In this document: positions 23,522 through 37,833 of the stretch, one piece after another
Position numbering within the stretch: position 1 is the stretch's first letter
Layout: the number at the start of each line of letters is the position of its first letter
NCBI GenBank assembly: GCA_920105625.2
Contig: OV050033.1
Span: 112,801,700-112,865,699 of the forward strand
Reading direction: 5' to 3'
Length of the DNA stretch: 64,000 bases
DNA from: Clusia tigrina
Taxonomy: Eukaryota > Arthropoda > Insecta > Diptera > Clusiidae
Notes under the pieces: generated by a model
The model's database searches: none
What the model was told of the DNA's origin: nothing
Seen by the model: the letters and a program-made list of their open reading frames with translations, nothing else
Made by a program: the position numbers and the translations under genes

Positions 23522-26500
23522 CAGTGTTTGTTTTGGGACCCAAGGGTAGCATAGCTTTAAGCGATAGCTTAAATTGAATAGAGGCTCGAGTACTTTATTG
23601 TTACAAAATTTCAAGGTCTTATGACGATCCAGAAAAAACTTACAAGCATTTGTATGTTACAAACTTTGATAAGTGTAGGACGTACCGTATAGAAGTTAGG
23701 GCCATTTGAAGTTTTATCTGTGTTTGATTTGGGATTCAAGGCTAGCATAGCTTTGAGCGATAAATTAAATTGACAAGAGGCTCGAGTACTTTATTGTTAC
23801 AAAATTTCAAGGGTTTATGACGCTCCAGTAAAAAGTTACAAGCATTTGTATGTTGTAAACTTTGATAGATGTAGGACGTACCGTATAGAAGTTTGGGCCA
23901 TTTGAAGATTTATCAGTGTTTGATTTGGGGCTCAAGGGTAGCATAGCTTTGAGCGATAGCATAAATTGACAAGAGGCTCGAGAACTTGATTGTTACAAAA
24001 TTTAAAGGTTTTATGACGCTCCAGTAAAAAGTTACAAACATTTCTATGTTGCAAACTTTGATAGGTATAGGATGCACTGTATAGAATTTAGGGCCATTTG
24101 AAGTTTTATCAGTGCTTGATTTGGGACTCAAGGGTAGCATAGCTTTGAGCGATAGCTTAAATTGACAAGAGGCTCGAGTACTTTATTGTTACAAAATTTC
24201 AAGGTTTTATGACCCTCCAGTAAAAAGTTACAAGCATTTGTATGTTGCAAACTTTCATAGGTGTAGGACGTACTGTATAGAAGTTAGGGCCATTTGAAGC
24301 TTTGTCAGTAATTGATTTCATTGTTTTATGACGCTCCAGGAAAAAGTTACAAGCATTTGTATGTTGCAAACTTTGATAGGTGTAGGACGTACCGTATAGA
24401 AGTTAGGGCCATTTGAAGTTTTATCAGCGCTTGATTTGGGACTCAAGGGTAGCATAGCTTTGAGCGATAGCTTAAATTGACAAGAGGCTCGAGTACTTTA
24501 TTGTTACAAAATTTCAAGGTTTTATGACGCTCCAGTAAAAAGTTACAAGCATTTGTATGTTGCAAACTTTGATAGGTGTAGGACATACCGTATAGAATTT
24601 AGGGCCATTTGAAGTTTTATCAGTGCTTGATTTGGGACTCAAGGGTAGCATAGCTTTGAGCGATAGCTTAAATTGAAAAGAGGCTCGAGTACTTTATTGT
24701 TACAAAATTTCAAGGTTTTATGACCCTCCAGCAAAAAGTTACAAACATTTGTATATTGCAAACTTTCATAGGTGTAGGACGTACTGTATAGAAGTTAGGG
24801 CCATTTTAAGCTTTATCAGTAATTGATTTCATGGTTTTATGACGCTCCAGTAAAAAGTTACAAGCATTTGTATGTTGCAAACTTTGATAGGTGTAGGACA
24901 TACCGTATAGAAGTTAGGGCCATTTGAAGTTTTATCAGCGCTTGATTTGGGACTCAAGGGTAGCATAGCTTTGAGCGATAGCTTAAATTGACAAGAGGCT
25001 CGAGTACTTTATTGTTACAAAATTTCAAGGTTTTATGACGCTCCAGTAAAAATTTACAAGCATTTGTCTGTTGCAAACTTTGATAGGTATAGGACGTACC
25101 GTATGGAAGTTAGGGCCATTTGAAGTTTTATCAGTGTTTGTTTTGGGACCCAAGGGTAGCATAGCTTTAAGCGATAGCTTAAATTGACAAGAGGCTCGAG
25201 TACTTTATTGTTACAAAATTTCAAGGTCTTATGACGATCCAGAAAAAACTTACAAGCATTTGTATGTTACAAACTTTGATAAGTGTAGGACGTACCGTAT
25301 AGAAGTTAGGGCTATTTGAAGTTTTATCAGTGTTTGATTTGGGATTCAAGGCTAGCATAGCTTTGAGCGATAAATTAAATTGACAAGAGGCTCGAGTACT
25401 TGTTTGTTACAAAATTTCAAGGGTTTATGACGCTCCAGTAAAAAGTTACAAGCATTTGTATGTTGTAAATTTTGATAGATGTAGGACGTACCGTATAGAA
25501 GTTAGGGCCATTTGAAGATTTATCAGTGTTTGATTTGGGGCTCAAGGGTAGCATAGCTTTGAGCGATAGCATAAATTGACAAGAGGCTCGAGAACTTGAT
25601 TGTTACAAAATTTGAAGGTTTTATGACGCTCCAGTAAAAAGATACAAGCATTTGTATGTTGCAAACTTTGATAGGTATAGGATGCACTGTATAGAATTTA
25701 GGGCCATTTGAAGTTTTATCAGTGCTTGATTTGGGACTCAAGGGTAGCATAGCTTTGAGCGATAGCTTAAATTGACAAGAGGCTCGAGTACTTTATTGTT
25801 ACAAAATTTCAAGGTTTTATGACCCTCCAGTAAAAAGTTACAAGCATTTGTATGTTGCAAACTTTCATAGGTGTAGGACGTACTGTATAGAAGTTAGGGC
25901 CATTTGAAGCTTTATCAGTTATTGATTTCATTGTTTTATGACGCTCCAGGAAACAGTTACAAGCATTTGTATGTTGCAAACTTTGATAGGTGTAGGACGT
26001 TCCGTATAGAATTTAGGGCCATTTGCCGTCTTATCAGTGTTTGATTTGGGAATCAACGGTAGCATAGCTTTGATCTATAGCTTAAATTGACAAGAGGCTC
26101 GAGTACTTTATTGTTACAAAATTTCAAGGTTTTATGACGCTCCAGTAAAAAGTTACAAGCATTTGTATGTTGCAAACTTTGATAGGTGTACGACGTACCG
26201 TATAGAAGTTAGGACCATTTGAAGCTTTACCAGTGTTTGATTTGGGACTCAAGGGTAGCATAGCTTTGAGCGATAACTTAAATTGACGAGACGCTCGTGT
26301 ACTTTATTGTTACAAAATTTCAAGGGTTTATGACGCTCCAGTAAAAAGTTACAAGCATTTGTATGTTGCAAACTTTGATAGGTGTACGACGTACCGTATA
26401 GAAGTTAGGACCATTTGAAGCTTTATCAGTGTTTGATTTGGGACTCAAGGGTAGCTTAGCTTTGAGCGATAACTTAAATTGACGAGAGGCTCGTGTACTT

Positions 26501-28309
26501 TATTGTTACAAAATTTCAAGGGTTTATGACGCTCCAGTAAAAAGTTACAAGCATTTGTATGTTGCAAACTTTGATAGGTGTAGGACGTACCGTATAGAAG
26601 TTAGGGCCATTTGAAGTTTTAACAGTGTTTGATTTGGGACTCAAGGTTAGCATAGCTTTGAGCGATAGCATAAGTTGACAAGAGGCTCGAGTACTTGATT
26701 GTTACAAAATTTGAAGGTTTTATGACGCTACAGTAAAAAGTTACAAGCATTTGTATGTTGCAAACTTTGATAGGTGTAGGACGTACCGTATAGAAGTTAG
26801 TACCATTTGAAGTTTTATCAGTGTTTGATTTGGGACTCAAGGGTAGCATAGCTTTGAGCGATAGCTTAAATTGACAAGAGGCTCGAGTACTTTCTTGTTA
26901 CAAAATTTCAAGGTTTTATGACCCTCCAGTAAAAAGATACAAGTATTTGTATGTTCCAAACTTTGATAGGTATAGGTCGTACCGTGTAGAAGTTAGGGCA
27001 ATTTGAAGTTTTATCAGTGTTTGATTTGGGAACCAAGGGTAGCATAGCTTTGAGCGATAGCTTAAATTGACCAGCGGCTCGAGTACTTTATTGTTACAAA
27101 ATTTCAAGGTGTTATGACGATCCCGTAAAAAGTTACAAGCATTTGTATGCTGCAAACTTTGACAGGTGTAGGACGTACCGTATAGAAGTTAGGGCCATTT
27201 GAAGTTTTATCAGTGTTTGATTTGGGACTCAAGGGTAGCATAGCTTTGAGCGATAGCATAAATTGACAAGAGGCTCGAGTACTTTATTGTTACAAAATTT
27301 CAAGGTTTTATGACGCGCCAGTAAAAATTTACAAGCATTTGTCTGTTGCAAACTTTGATAGGTATAGGACGTACCGTATGGAAGTTAGGGCCATTTGAAA
27401 TTTTATCAGTGTTTGTTTTGGGACCCAAGGGTAGCATAGCTTTAAGCGATAGCTTAAATTGACAAGTGGCTCGAGTACTTTATTGTTACAAAATTTCATT
27501 GTTTTATGACGCTCCAGTAAAAAGTTACAAGCATTTGTATGTTGCAAACTTTGATAGGTGTACGACGTACCGTATAGAAGTTAGGACCATTTGAAGTTTT
27601 ATCAGTGTTTGATTTGGGACTCAATGGTAGCATAGCTTTGAGCGATAGCTTACATTGACAAGAGGCTCGAGTACTTTATTGTTACAAAATTTCAAGGTTT
27701 TATGACGCTCCAGTAAAAAGTTACAAGCATTTGTATATTGCAAACTTTGATAGGTATAGGATGCACCGTATAGAAGTTAGGGCCATTTGAAGTTTTGTCA
27801 GTGTTTGATTTGGGAGTCAAGGGTAGCATAGCTTTGAGCGATAGCTTAAATTGACAAGAAGATCGAGTACTTTATTGTTACAAAATTTCAAGGTTTTATG
27901 ACGCTCCAGTAAAAAGTTACAAGCATTTGTATATTGCAAACTTTCATAGGTGTAGGACGTACTGTATAGAAGTTAGGGCCATTTGAAGCCTTATCAGTAA
28001 TTGATTTCATGGTTTTATGACGCTCCAGTAAAAAGTTACAAGCATTTGTATGTTGCAAACTTTGATAGGTGTAGGACATACCGTATAGAAGTTAGGGCCA
28101 CTTGAAGTTTTATCAGTGTTTGATTTGGGACTCAAGGGTAGCATAGCTTTGAGCGATAGCTTAAATTGGCAAGAGGCTCGAGTACTTTATTGTTACAAAA
28201 TTTCAAGGTTTTATGACGCTCCAGTAAAAATTTACAAGCATTTGTCTGTTGCAAACTTTGATAGGTATAGGACGTACCGTATAGAAGTTAGGGCCATTTG
28301 AAGTTTTAT
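23522..28309 (+). repeat. HOR-B copy 1 (4,788 bp)
   Basis: The unit starts with a monomer reading GTGTTTGTTTTGGGACCC and contains short monomers at 24306, 24817, 25916 and 27995. Diagnostic variants not seen in HOR-A include GGCTAGCATAGC, GAGCGATAAATTAAATTG, GGGGCTCAAGG and CGAGAACTTGATTG. An internal repeat of 1,610 bp relates 23522-24424 to 25132-26034. The block 26231-26622 is a near-perfect pair of monomers with GACGAGACGCTCGTG or GACGAGAGGCTCGTG, a recent single-monomer duplication. Confidence 0.88.
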
Positions 28310-31018
28310 CAGTGTTTGTTTTGGGACCCAAGGGTAGCATAGCTTTAAGCGATAGCTTAAATTGACAAGAGGCTCGAGTACTTTATTGTTACAAAATTTC
28401 AAGGTCTTATGACGATCCAGAAAAAACTTACAAGCATTTGTATGTTACAAACTTTGATAAGTGTAGGACGTACCGTATATAAGTTAGGGCCATTTGAAGT
28501 TTTATCTGTGTTTGATTTGGGATTCAAGGCTAGCATAGCTTTGAGCGATAACTTAAATTGACAAGAGGCTCGAGTACTTTATTGTTACAAAATTTCAAGG
28601 GTTTATGACGCTCCAGTAAAAAGTTACAAACATTTCTATGTTGCAAACTTTGATAGGTATAGGATGCACTGTATAGAATTTAGGGCCATTTGAAGTTTTA
28701 TCAGTGCTTGATTTGGGACTCAAGGGTAGCATAGCTTTGAGCGATAGCTTAAATTGACAAGAGGCTCGAGTACTTTATTGTTACAAAATTTCAAGGTTTT
28801 ATGACCCTCCAGTAAAAAGTTACAAGCATTTGTATGTTGCAAACTTTCATAGGTGTAGGACGTACTGTATAGAAGTTAGGGCCATTTGAAGCTTTGTCAG
28901 TAATTGATTTCATTGTTTTATGACGCTCCAGGAAAAAGTTATAAGCATTTGTATGTTGCAAACTTTGATAGGTGTAGGACGTACCGTATAGAAGTTAGGG
29001 CCATTTGAAGTTTTATCAGTGCTTGATTTGGGACTCAAGGGTAGCATAGCTTTGAGCGATAGCTTAAATTGACAAGAGGCTCGAGTACTTTATTGTTACA
29101 AAATTTCAAGGTTTTATGACGCTCCAGTAAAAAGTTACAAGCATTTGTATGTTGCAAACTTTGATAGGTGTAGGACATACCGTATAGAATTTAGGGCCAT
29201 TTGAAGTTTTATCAGTGCTTGATTTGGGACTCAAGGGTAGCATAGCTTTGAGCGATAGCTTAAATTGAAAAGAGGCTCGAGTACTTTATTGTTACAAAAT
29301 TTCAAGGTTTTATGACCCTCCAGCAAAAAGTTACAAACATTTGTATATTGCAAACTTTCATAGGTGTAGGACGTACTGTATTGAAGTTAGGGCCATTTGA
29401 AGCTTTATCAGTTATTGATTTCATGGTTTTATGACGCTCCAGTAAAAAGTTACAAGCATTTGTATGTTGCAAACTTTGATAGGTGTAGGACATACCGTAT
29501 AGAAGTTAGGGCCACTTGAAGTTTTATCAGTGTTTGATTTGGGACTCAAGGGTAGCATAGCTTTGAGCGATAGCTTACATTGACAAGAGGCTCGAGTACT
29601 TTATTGTTACAAAATTTCAAGGTTTTATGACGCTCCAGTAAAAATTTACAAGCATTTGTCTGTTGCAAACTTTGATAGGTATAGGACGTACCGTATGGAA
29701 GTTAGGGCCATTTGAAGTTTTATCAGTGTTTGTTTTGGGACCCAAGGGTAGCATAGCTTTAAGCGATAGCTTAAATTGACAAGAGGCTCGAGTACTTTAT
29801 TGTTACAAAATTTCAAGGTCTTATGACGATCCAGAAAAAACTTACAAGCATTTGTATGTTACAAACTTTGATAAGTGTAGGACGTACCGTATAGAAGTTA
29901 GGGCTATTTGAAGTTTTATCAGTGTTTGATTTGGGATTCAAGGCTAGCATAGCTTTGAGCGATAAATTAAATTGACAAGAGGCTCGAGTACTTGTTTGTT
30001 ACAAAATTTCAAGGGTTTATGACGCTCCAGTAAAAAGTTACAAGCATTTGTATGTTGTAAACTTTGATAGATGTAGGACGTACCGTATAGAAGTTAGGGC
30101 CATTTGAAGATTTATCAGTGTTTGATTTGGGGCTCAAGGGTAGCATAGCTTTGAGCGATAGCATAAATTGACAAGAGGCTCGAGAACTTGATTGTTACAA
30201 AATTTGAAGGTTTTATGACGCTCCAGTAAAAAGATACAAGCATTTGTATGTTGCAAACTTTGATAGGTATAGGATGCACTGTATAGAATTTAGGGCCATT
30301 TGAAGTTTTATCAGTGCTTGATTTGGGACTCAAGGGTAGCATAGCTTTGAGCGATAGCTTAAATTGACAAGAGGCTCGAGTACTTTATTGTTACAAAATT
30401 TCAAGGTTTTATGACCCTCCAGTAAAAAGTTACAAGCATTTGTATTTTGCAAACTTTCATAGGTGTAGGACGTACTGTATAGAAGTTAGGGCCATTTGAA
30501 GCTTTATCAGTTATTGATTTCATTGTTTTATGACGCTCCAGGAAACAGTTACAAGCATTTGTATGTTGCAAACTTTGATAGGTGTAGGACGTTCCGTATA
30601 GAATTTAGGGCCATTTGCCGTCTTATCAGTGTTTGATTTGGGAATCAAGGGTAGCATAGCTTTGAGCTATAGCTTAAATTGACAAGAGGCTCGAGTACTT
30701 TATTGTTACAAAATTTCAAGGTTTTATGACGCTCCAGTAAAAAGTTACAAGCATTTGTATGTTGCAAACTTTGATAGGTGTACGACGTACCGTATAGAAG
30801 TTAGGACCATTTGAAGCTTTACCAGTGTTTGATTTGGGACTCAAGGGTAGCATAGCTTTGAGCGATAACTTAAATTGACGAGAGGCTCGTGTACTTTATT
30901 GTTACAAAATTTCAAGGGTTTATGACGCTCCAGTAAAAAGTTACAAGCATTTGTATGTTGCAAACTTTGATAGGTGTAGGACGTACCGTATAGAAGTTAG
31001 TACCATTTGAAGTTTTAT
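28310..31018 (+). repeat. HOR-B copy 2, incomplete
   Basis: Begins again with the GTGTTTGTTTTGGGACCC monomer (28310). It lacks the equivalent of monomer 23914, so the offset to copy 1 drops from 4,788 to 4,592 bp from 28702 on. Matching then runs from 28702 to about 31018, including short monomers 28898, 29409 and 30508 (against 24306, 24817 and 25916) and the rare TTGCCGTCTTATCAG variant. After 30823 the single GACGAGAGGCTCGTG monomer is followed by a 26819-type one, so the duplication present in copy 1 is absent. Confidence 0.87.
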
Positions 31019-33218
31019 CAGTGTTTGATTTGGGACTCAAGGGTAGCATAGCTTTGAGCGATAGCTTAAATTGACAAGAGGCTCGAGTACTTTATTGTTA
31101 CAAAATTTCAAGGTTTTATGAGCCTCCAGTGAAAAGATACAAGTATTTGTATGTTCCAAACTTTGATAGGTATAGGTCGTACCGTGTAGAAGTTAGGGCA
31201 ATTTGAAGTTTTATCAGTGTTTGATTTGGGAACCAAGGGTAGCATAGCTTTGAGCGATAGCTTAAATTGACCAGAGGCTCGAGTACTTTATTGTTACAAA
31301 ATTTGAAGGTCTTATGACGCTCCAGTAAAAAGTTACAAGCATTTGTATGTTGCAAATTTTGATAGGTATAGGATGCACTGTATAGAATTTAGGGCCATTT
31401 GAAGTTTTATCAGTGCTTGATTTGGGACTCAAGGGTAGCATAGCTTTGAGCGATAGCTTAAATTAAAACAAGAGGCTCGAGTACTTTATTGTTACAAAAT
31501 TTCAAGGTTTTATGACCCTCCAGTAAAAAGTTACAAGCATTTGTATGTTGCAAACTTTCATAGGTGTAGGACGTACTGTATAGAAGTTAGGGCCATTTGA
31601 AGCTTTATCAGTAATTGATTTCATTGTTTTATGACGCTCTAGTAAAAAGTTACAAGCATTTGTATGTTGCAAACTTTGATAGGTGTAGGACGTTCCGTAT
31701 AGAATTTAGGGCCATTTGACGTCTTATCAGTGTTTGATTTGGGAATCAAGGGTAGCATAGCTTTGAGCTATAGCTTAAATTGACAAGAAGCTCGAGTACT
31801 TTATTCTTACAAAATTTCAAGGTTTTATGACGCTCCAGTAAAAAGATACAAGCATTTGTATGTTGCAAACTTTGATAGGTATAGGACGTACCGTATAGAA
31901 GTTAGAGCCATTTGAAGTTTTATCAGTATTTGATTTGGGACCCAAAGGTAGCTTAGCTTTGAGCGATAGCTTAAATTGACAAGAGGCTCGAGTACTTTAT
32001 TGTTACAAAATTTCAAAGTTTTATGACGCTCCAGTAAAAAGTTACAAGCATTTGTATTTTGCAAACTTTGATAGGTGTACGACGTACCGTATAGAAGTTA
32101 GGACCATTTGAAGTTTTATCAGTGTTTGATTTGGGACTCAAGGGTAGCATAGCTTTGAGGGATAACTTAAATTGACGAGAGGCTCGTGTACTTTATTGTT
32201 ACAAAATTTCAAGGGTTTATGACGCTCCAGTAAAAAGTTACAAGCATTTGTATGTTGCAAACTTTGATAGGTGTAGGACGTACCGTATAGAAGTTAGGGC
32301 CATTTGAAGTTTTATCAGTGTTTGATTTGGGACTCAAGGGTAGCATAGCTTTGAGCGATAGCATAAGTTTACAAGAGGCTCGAGTACTTGATTGTTACAA
32401 AATTTGAAGGTTTTATGACGCTCCAGTAAAAAGTTACAAGCATTTGTATGTTGCAAACTTTGATAGGTATAGGATGCACCGTATATAATTTAGGGCCATT
32501 TGAAGTTTTATCAGTGCTTGATTTGGGACTCAAGGGTAGCATAGCTTTGAGCTATAGCTTAAATTGACAAGAGGCTCGAGTACTTTATTGTTACAATATT
32601 TCAAGGTTTTATGACCCTCCAGTAAAAAGTTACAAGCATTTGTATGTTGCAAACTTTCATAGGTGTAGGACGTACTGTATAGAAGTTAGGGCCATCTGAA
32701 GCTTTATCAGTAATTGATTTCATGGTTTTATGACGCTCCAGTAAAAAGTTACAAGCATTTGTATGTTGAAAACTTTGATAGATGTAGGACGTACCGTATA
32801 GAAGTTAGTACCATTTGAAGTTTTATCAGTGTTTGATTTGGGACTCAAGGGTAGCATAGCTTTGAACGATTGCTTAAATTGACAAGAGGCTCGAGTACTT
32901 TATTGTTACAAAATTTCAAGGTTTTATGACCCTCCAGTAAAAAGATACAAGTATTTGTATGTTGCAAACTTTGATAGGTATAGGTCGTACCGTGTAGAAG
33001 TTAGGGCAATTTGAAGTTTTATCAGTGTTTGATTTGGGAACCAAGGGTAGCATAGCTTTGAGCGATAGCTTAAATTGACAAGAGGCTCGAGTACTTTATT
33101 GTTACAAAATTTCAAGGTCTTATGACGATCCAGTAAAAAGTTACAAGCATTTGTATGCTGCAAACTTTGACAGGTGTAGGACGTACCGTATAGAAGTTAG
33201 GGCCATTTGAAGTTTTAT
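31019..33218 (+). repeat. Mosaic satellite segment between HOR-B and HOR-C
   Basis: Monomers start at 31019, 31215, 31411 (198 bp), 31609 (short), 31728, 31924, 32120, 32316, 32512, 32708 (short), 32827 and 33023. The order does not repeat exactly elsewhere in the window. The monomer at 31411 has a net two-base insertion (AAATTAAAACAAGAGG). Monomers 32827 and 33023 carry HOR-A m13/m14-type variants such as GATACAAGTATTTG and TATAGGTCG. Confidence 0.85.
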
Positions 33219-36200
33219 CAGTGTTTGATTTGGGACTCAAGGGTAGCATAGCTTTGAGCGATAGCATAAATTGACAAGAGGCTCGAGTACTTTATTGTTA
33301 CAAAATTTCAAGGTTTTATGACGCTCCAGTAAAAAGTTACAAGCATTTGTATGTTGCAAACTTTGATAGGTATAGGATGCACCGTATAGAATTTAGGGCC
33401 ATTTGAAGTTTTATCAGTGCTTGATTTGGGACTCAAGGGAGGCATAGCTTTGAGCGATAGCTTAAATTGACAAGAGGCTCGAGTACTTTACTCCAGTATA
33501 AAGTTACAAGCATTTGTATGTTGCAAACTTTCATAGGTGTAGGACGTACTGTATAGAAGTTAGGGCCATTTGAAGTCTTATCAGTAATTGATTTCATGGT
33601 TTTATGACGCCCCAGTAAAAAGTTACAAGCATTTGTATGTTGCAAACTTTGATAGGTGTAGGACGTTCCGTATAGAATTTAGGGCCATTTGACGTCTTAT
33701 CAGTGTTTGATTTGGTAATCAAGGGTAGCATAGCTTTGAACGATAGCTTAAATTGACAAGAGGCTCGAATACTTTATTGTTACAAAATTTCAAGGCTTTA
33801 TCACGCTCCAGTAAAAAGTTACAAGCATTTGTATGTTGCAAACTTTGATAGGTATAGGACGTACCGTATAGAAGTTAGGGCCATTTGAATTTTTATCAGT
33901 ATTTGATTTGGGACCCAAGGGTAGCTTAGCTTTGAGCGATAGCTTAAATTGACAAGAGGCTCGAGTACTTTATTGTTACAAAATTTCAAGGTTTTACGGT
34001 GTTCCAGTAAAAACTTACAGGCATTTGTATGTTGCAAACTTTGATTGGTATAGGACGTACTGTATAGAAGTTAGGGCCGTTTGAAGTTTTATCAGTGTTT
34101 GATTTGGGACTCGAGTGTAGCATAGCTTTGAGCGATATCTTAAATTGACAAGAGGCTCGAGTACTTTATTGTTACAAAATTTCAAGGTTTTATGACGCTC
34201 CAGTAAAAAGTTACAAGCATTTGTATGTTGCAAACTTTGATAGGTGTAGGACGTACCGTATAGAAGTTAGTACCATTTGAAGCTTTACCAGTGTTTGATT
34301 TGGGACTCAAGGGTAACATAGCTTTGAGCGATAGCTTAAATTGACAAGAGGCTTGAGTACTTTATTGTTAGAAAATTTCAAGGTTTTATGACCCTCCAGT
34401 AAAAAGTTACAAGCATTTGTATGTTGCAAACTTTCATATTTGTAGGACGTACTGTATAGAAGTTAGGGCCATCTGAAGCTTTATCAGTAATTGATGTCAT
34501 GGTTTATGACGCTCCAGTAAAAAGTTACAAGCCATTGTATGTTGCAAACTTTGATAGGTGTAGGACGTACCGTATAGAAGTTAGTACCATTTGAAGTTTT
34601 ATCAGTGTTTGATTTGGGACTCAAGGGTAGCATAGCTTTGAGCGATAGCTTAAATTGACAAGAGGCTCGAGTACTTTATTGTTACAAAATTTCAAGGTTT
34701 TATGACCCTCCAGTAAAAAGTTACAAGCATTTGTATGTTGCAAACTTTCATAGGTATAGGATGCACCGTATATAATTTAGGGCCATTTGAAGTTTTATCA
34801 GTGCTTGATTTGGGACTCAAGGGTAGCATAGCTTTGAGCTATAGCTTAAATTGACAAGAGGCTCGAGTAGTTTATTGTTACAATATTTCAAGGTTTTATG
34901 ACCCTCCAGTAAAAAGTTACAAGCATTTGTATGTTGCAAACTTTCATAGGTGTAGGACGTACTGTATAGAAGTTAGGGCCATCTGAAGCTTTATCAGTAA
35001 TTGATTTCATGGTTTTATGACGCTCCAGTAAAAAGTTACAAGCATTTGTATGTTGCAAACTTTGATAGGTGTAGGACGTACCGTATAGAAGTTAGTACCA
35101 TTTGAAGTTTTATCAGTGTTTGATTTGGGACTCAAGGGTAGCATAGCTTTGAGCGATAGCTTAAATTGACAAGAGGCTCGAGTACTTTATTGTTACAAAA
35201 TTTCAAGGTTTTATGACCCTCCAGTAAAAAGATACAAGTATTTGTATGTTGCAAACTTTGATAGGTATAGGTCGTACCGTGTAGAAGTTAGGGCAATTTG
35301 AAGTTTTATCAGTGTTTGATTTGGGACTCAAGGGTAGCATAGCTTTGAGCGATAGCTTAAATTGACAAGAGGCTCGAGTACTTTATTGTTACAAAATTTC
35401 AAGGTTTTATGACCCTCCAGTAAAAAGTTACAAGCATTTGTATGTTGCAAACTTTCATAGGTGTAGGACGTACTGTATAGAAGTTAGGGCCATCTGAAGC
35501 TTTATCAGTAATTGATTTCATGGTTTTATGACGCTCCAGTAAAAAGTTACAAGCATTTGTATGTTGCAAACTTTGATAGGTGTAGGACGTACCGTATAGA
35601 AGTTAGTACCATTTGAAGTTTTATCAGTGTTTGATTTGGGACTCAAGGGTAGCATAGCTTTGAGCGATAGCTTAAATTGACAAGAGGCTCGAGTACTTTA
35701 TTGTTACAAAATTTCAAGGTTTTATGACCCTCCAGTAAAAAGTTACAAGCATTTGTATGTTGCAAACTTTCATAGGTATAGGATGCACCGTATATAATTT
35801 AGGGCCATTTGAAGTTTTATCAGTGCTTGATTTGGGACTCAAGGGTAGCATAGCTTTGAGCTATAGCTTAAATTGACAAGAGGCTCGAGTAGTTTATTGT
35901 TACAATATTTCAAGGTTTTATGACCCTCCAGTAAAAAGTTACAAGCATTTGTATGTTGCAAACTTTCATAGGTGTAGGACGTACTGTATAGAAGTTAGGG
36001 CCATCTGAAGCTTTATCAGTAATTGATTTCATGGTTTTATGACGCTCCAGTAAAAAGTTACAAGCATTTGTATGTTGCAAACTTTGATAGGTGTAGGACG
36101 TACCGTATAGAAGTTAGTACCATTTGAAGTTTTATCAGTGTTTGATTTGGGACTCAAGGGTAGCATAGCTTTGAGCGATAGCTTAAATTGACAAGAGGCT

Positions 36201-36449
36201 CGAGTACTTTATTGTTACAAAATTTCAAGGTTTTATGACCCTCCAGTAAAAAGTTACAAGCATTTGTATGTTGCAAACTTTCATATTTGTAGGACGTACT
36301 GTATAGAAGTTAGGGCCATCTGAAGCTTTATCAGTAATTGATGTCATGGTTTATGACGCTCCAGTAAAAAGTTACAAGCCATTGTATGTTGCAAACTTTG
36401 ATAGGTGTAGGACGTACCGTATAGAAGTTAGTACCATTTGAAGTTTTAT
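33219..36449 (+). repeat. HOR-C copy 1 (3,231 bp) with nested 1,022-bp duplication
   Basis: Contains the 167-bp variant (33415), short monomers at 33582, 34485 (118 bp), 34995, 35506, 36017 and 36332 (118 bp), and monomers with TTTTACGGTGTTCC and CTCGAGTGTAGC. Within it, 34799-35820 (1,022 bp: four full and two short monomers) is repeated from 35821, with the same private variants GCACCGTATATAATTTAG and GAGTAGTTTATTG. The 118-bp short monomers read ATTGATGTCATGG, a private marker. Confidence 0.88.
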
Positions 36450-37833
36450 CAGTGTTTGATTTGGGACTCAAGGGTAGCATAGCTTTGAGCGATAGCTTAA
36501 ATTGACAAGAGGCTCGAGTACTTTATTGTTACAAAATTTCAAGGTTTTATGACGCTCCAGTAAAAAGTTACAAGCATTTGTATGTTGCAAACTTTGATAG
36601 GTATAGGATGCACCGTATAGAATTTAGGGCCATTTGAAGTTTTATCAGTGCTTGATTTGGGACTCAAGGGAGGCATAGCTTTGAGCGATAGCTTAAATTG
36701 ACAAGAGGCTCGAGTACTTTACTCCAGTATAAAGTTACAAGCATTTGTATGTTGCAAACTTTCATAGGTGTAGGACGTACTGTATAGAAGTTAGGGCCAT
36801 TTGAAGTCTTATCAGTAATTGATTTCATGGTTTTATGACGCCCCAGTAAAAAGTTACAAGCATTTGTATGTTGCAAACTTTGATAGGTGTAGGACGTTCC
36901 GTATATAATTTAGGGCCATTTGACGTCTTATCAGTGTTTGATTTGGGAATCAAGGGTAGCATAGCTTTGAACGATAGCTTAAATTGACAAGAGGCTCGAA
37001 TAATTTATTGTTACAAAATTTCAAGGTTTTATCACGCTCCAGTAAAAAGTCACAAGCATTTGTATGTTGCAAACTTTGATAGGTATAGGACGTACCGTAT
37101 AGAAGTTAGGGCCATTTGAATTTTTATCAGTATTTGATTTGGAACCCAAGGGTAGCTTAGCTTTGAGCGATAGCTTAAATTGACAAGAGGCTCGAGTACT
37201 TTATTGTTACAAAATTTCAAGGTTTTACGGTGTTCCAGTAAAAACTTACAGGCATTTGTATGTTGCAAACTTTGATTGGTATAGGACGTACTGTATAGAA
37301 GTTAGGGCCATTTGAAGTTTTATCAGTGTTTGATTTGGGACTCGAGTGTAGCATAGCTTTGAGCGATATCTTAAATTGACAAGAGGCTCGAGTACTGTAT
37401 TGTTACAAAATTTCAAGGTTTTATGACGCTCCAGTAAAAAGTTACAAGCATTTGTATGTTGCAAACTTTGATAGGTGTAGGACGTACCGTATAGAAGTTA
37501 GTACCATTTGAAGCTTTACCAGTGTTTGATTTGGGACTCAAGGGTAACATAGCTTTGAGCGATACCTTAAATTGACAAGAGGCTTGAGTACTTTATTGTC
37601 AGAAAATTTCAAGGTTTTATGACCCTCCAGTAAAAAGTTACATGCATTTGTATGTTGCAAACTTTCATAGGTGTAGGACGTACTGTATAGAAGTTAGGGC
37701 CATCTGAAGCTTTATCAGTAATTGATGTCATGGTTTATGACGCTCCAGTAAAAAGTTACAAGCATTTGTATGTTGCAAACTTTGATAGGTGTAGGACGTA
37801 CCGTATAGAAGTTAGTACCATTTGAAGTTTTAT
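36450..37833 (+). repeat. HOR-C copy 2, incomplete
   Basis: Matches 33219-34602 at an offset of 3,231 bp: 167-bp variant at 36646, short monomers at 36813 and 37716 (118 bp, ATTGATGTCATGG), and the ACGGTGTTCC and CTCGAGTGTAGC monomers. Small differences include TTTGGAACCC for TTTGGGACCC at about 37139. The match ends within the monomer at 37834, which goes on with CCAGTAAAGAG. Confidence 0.88.
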
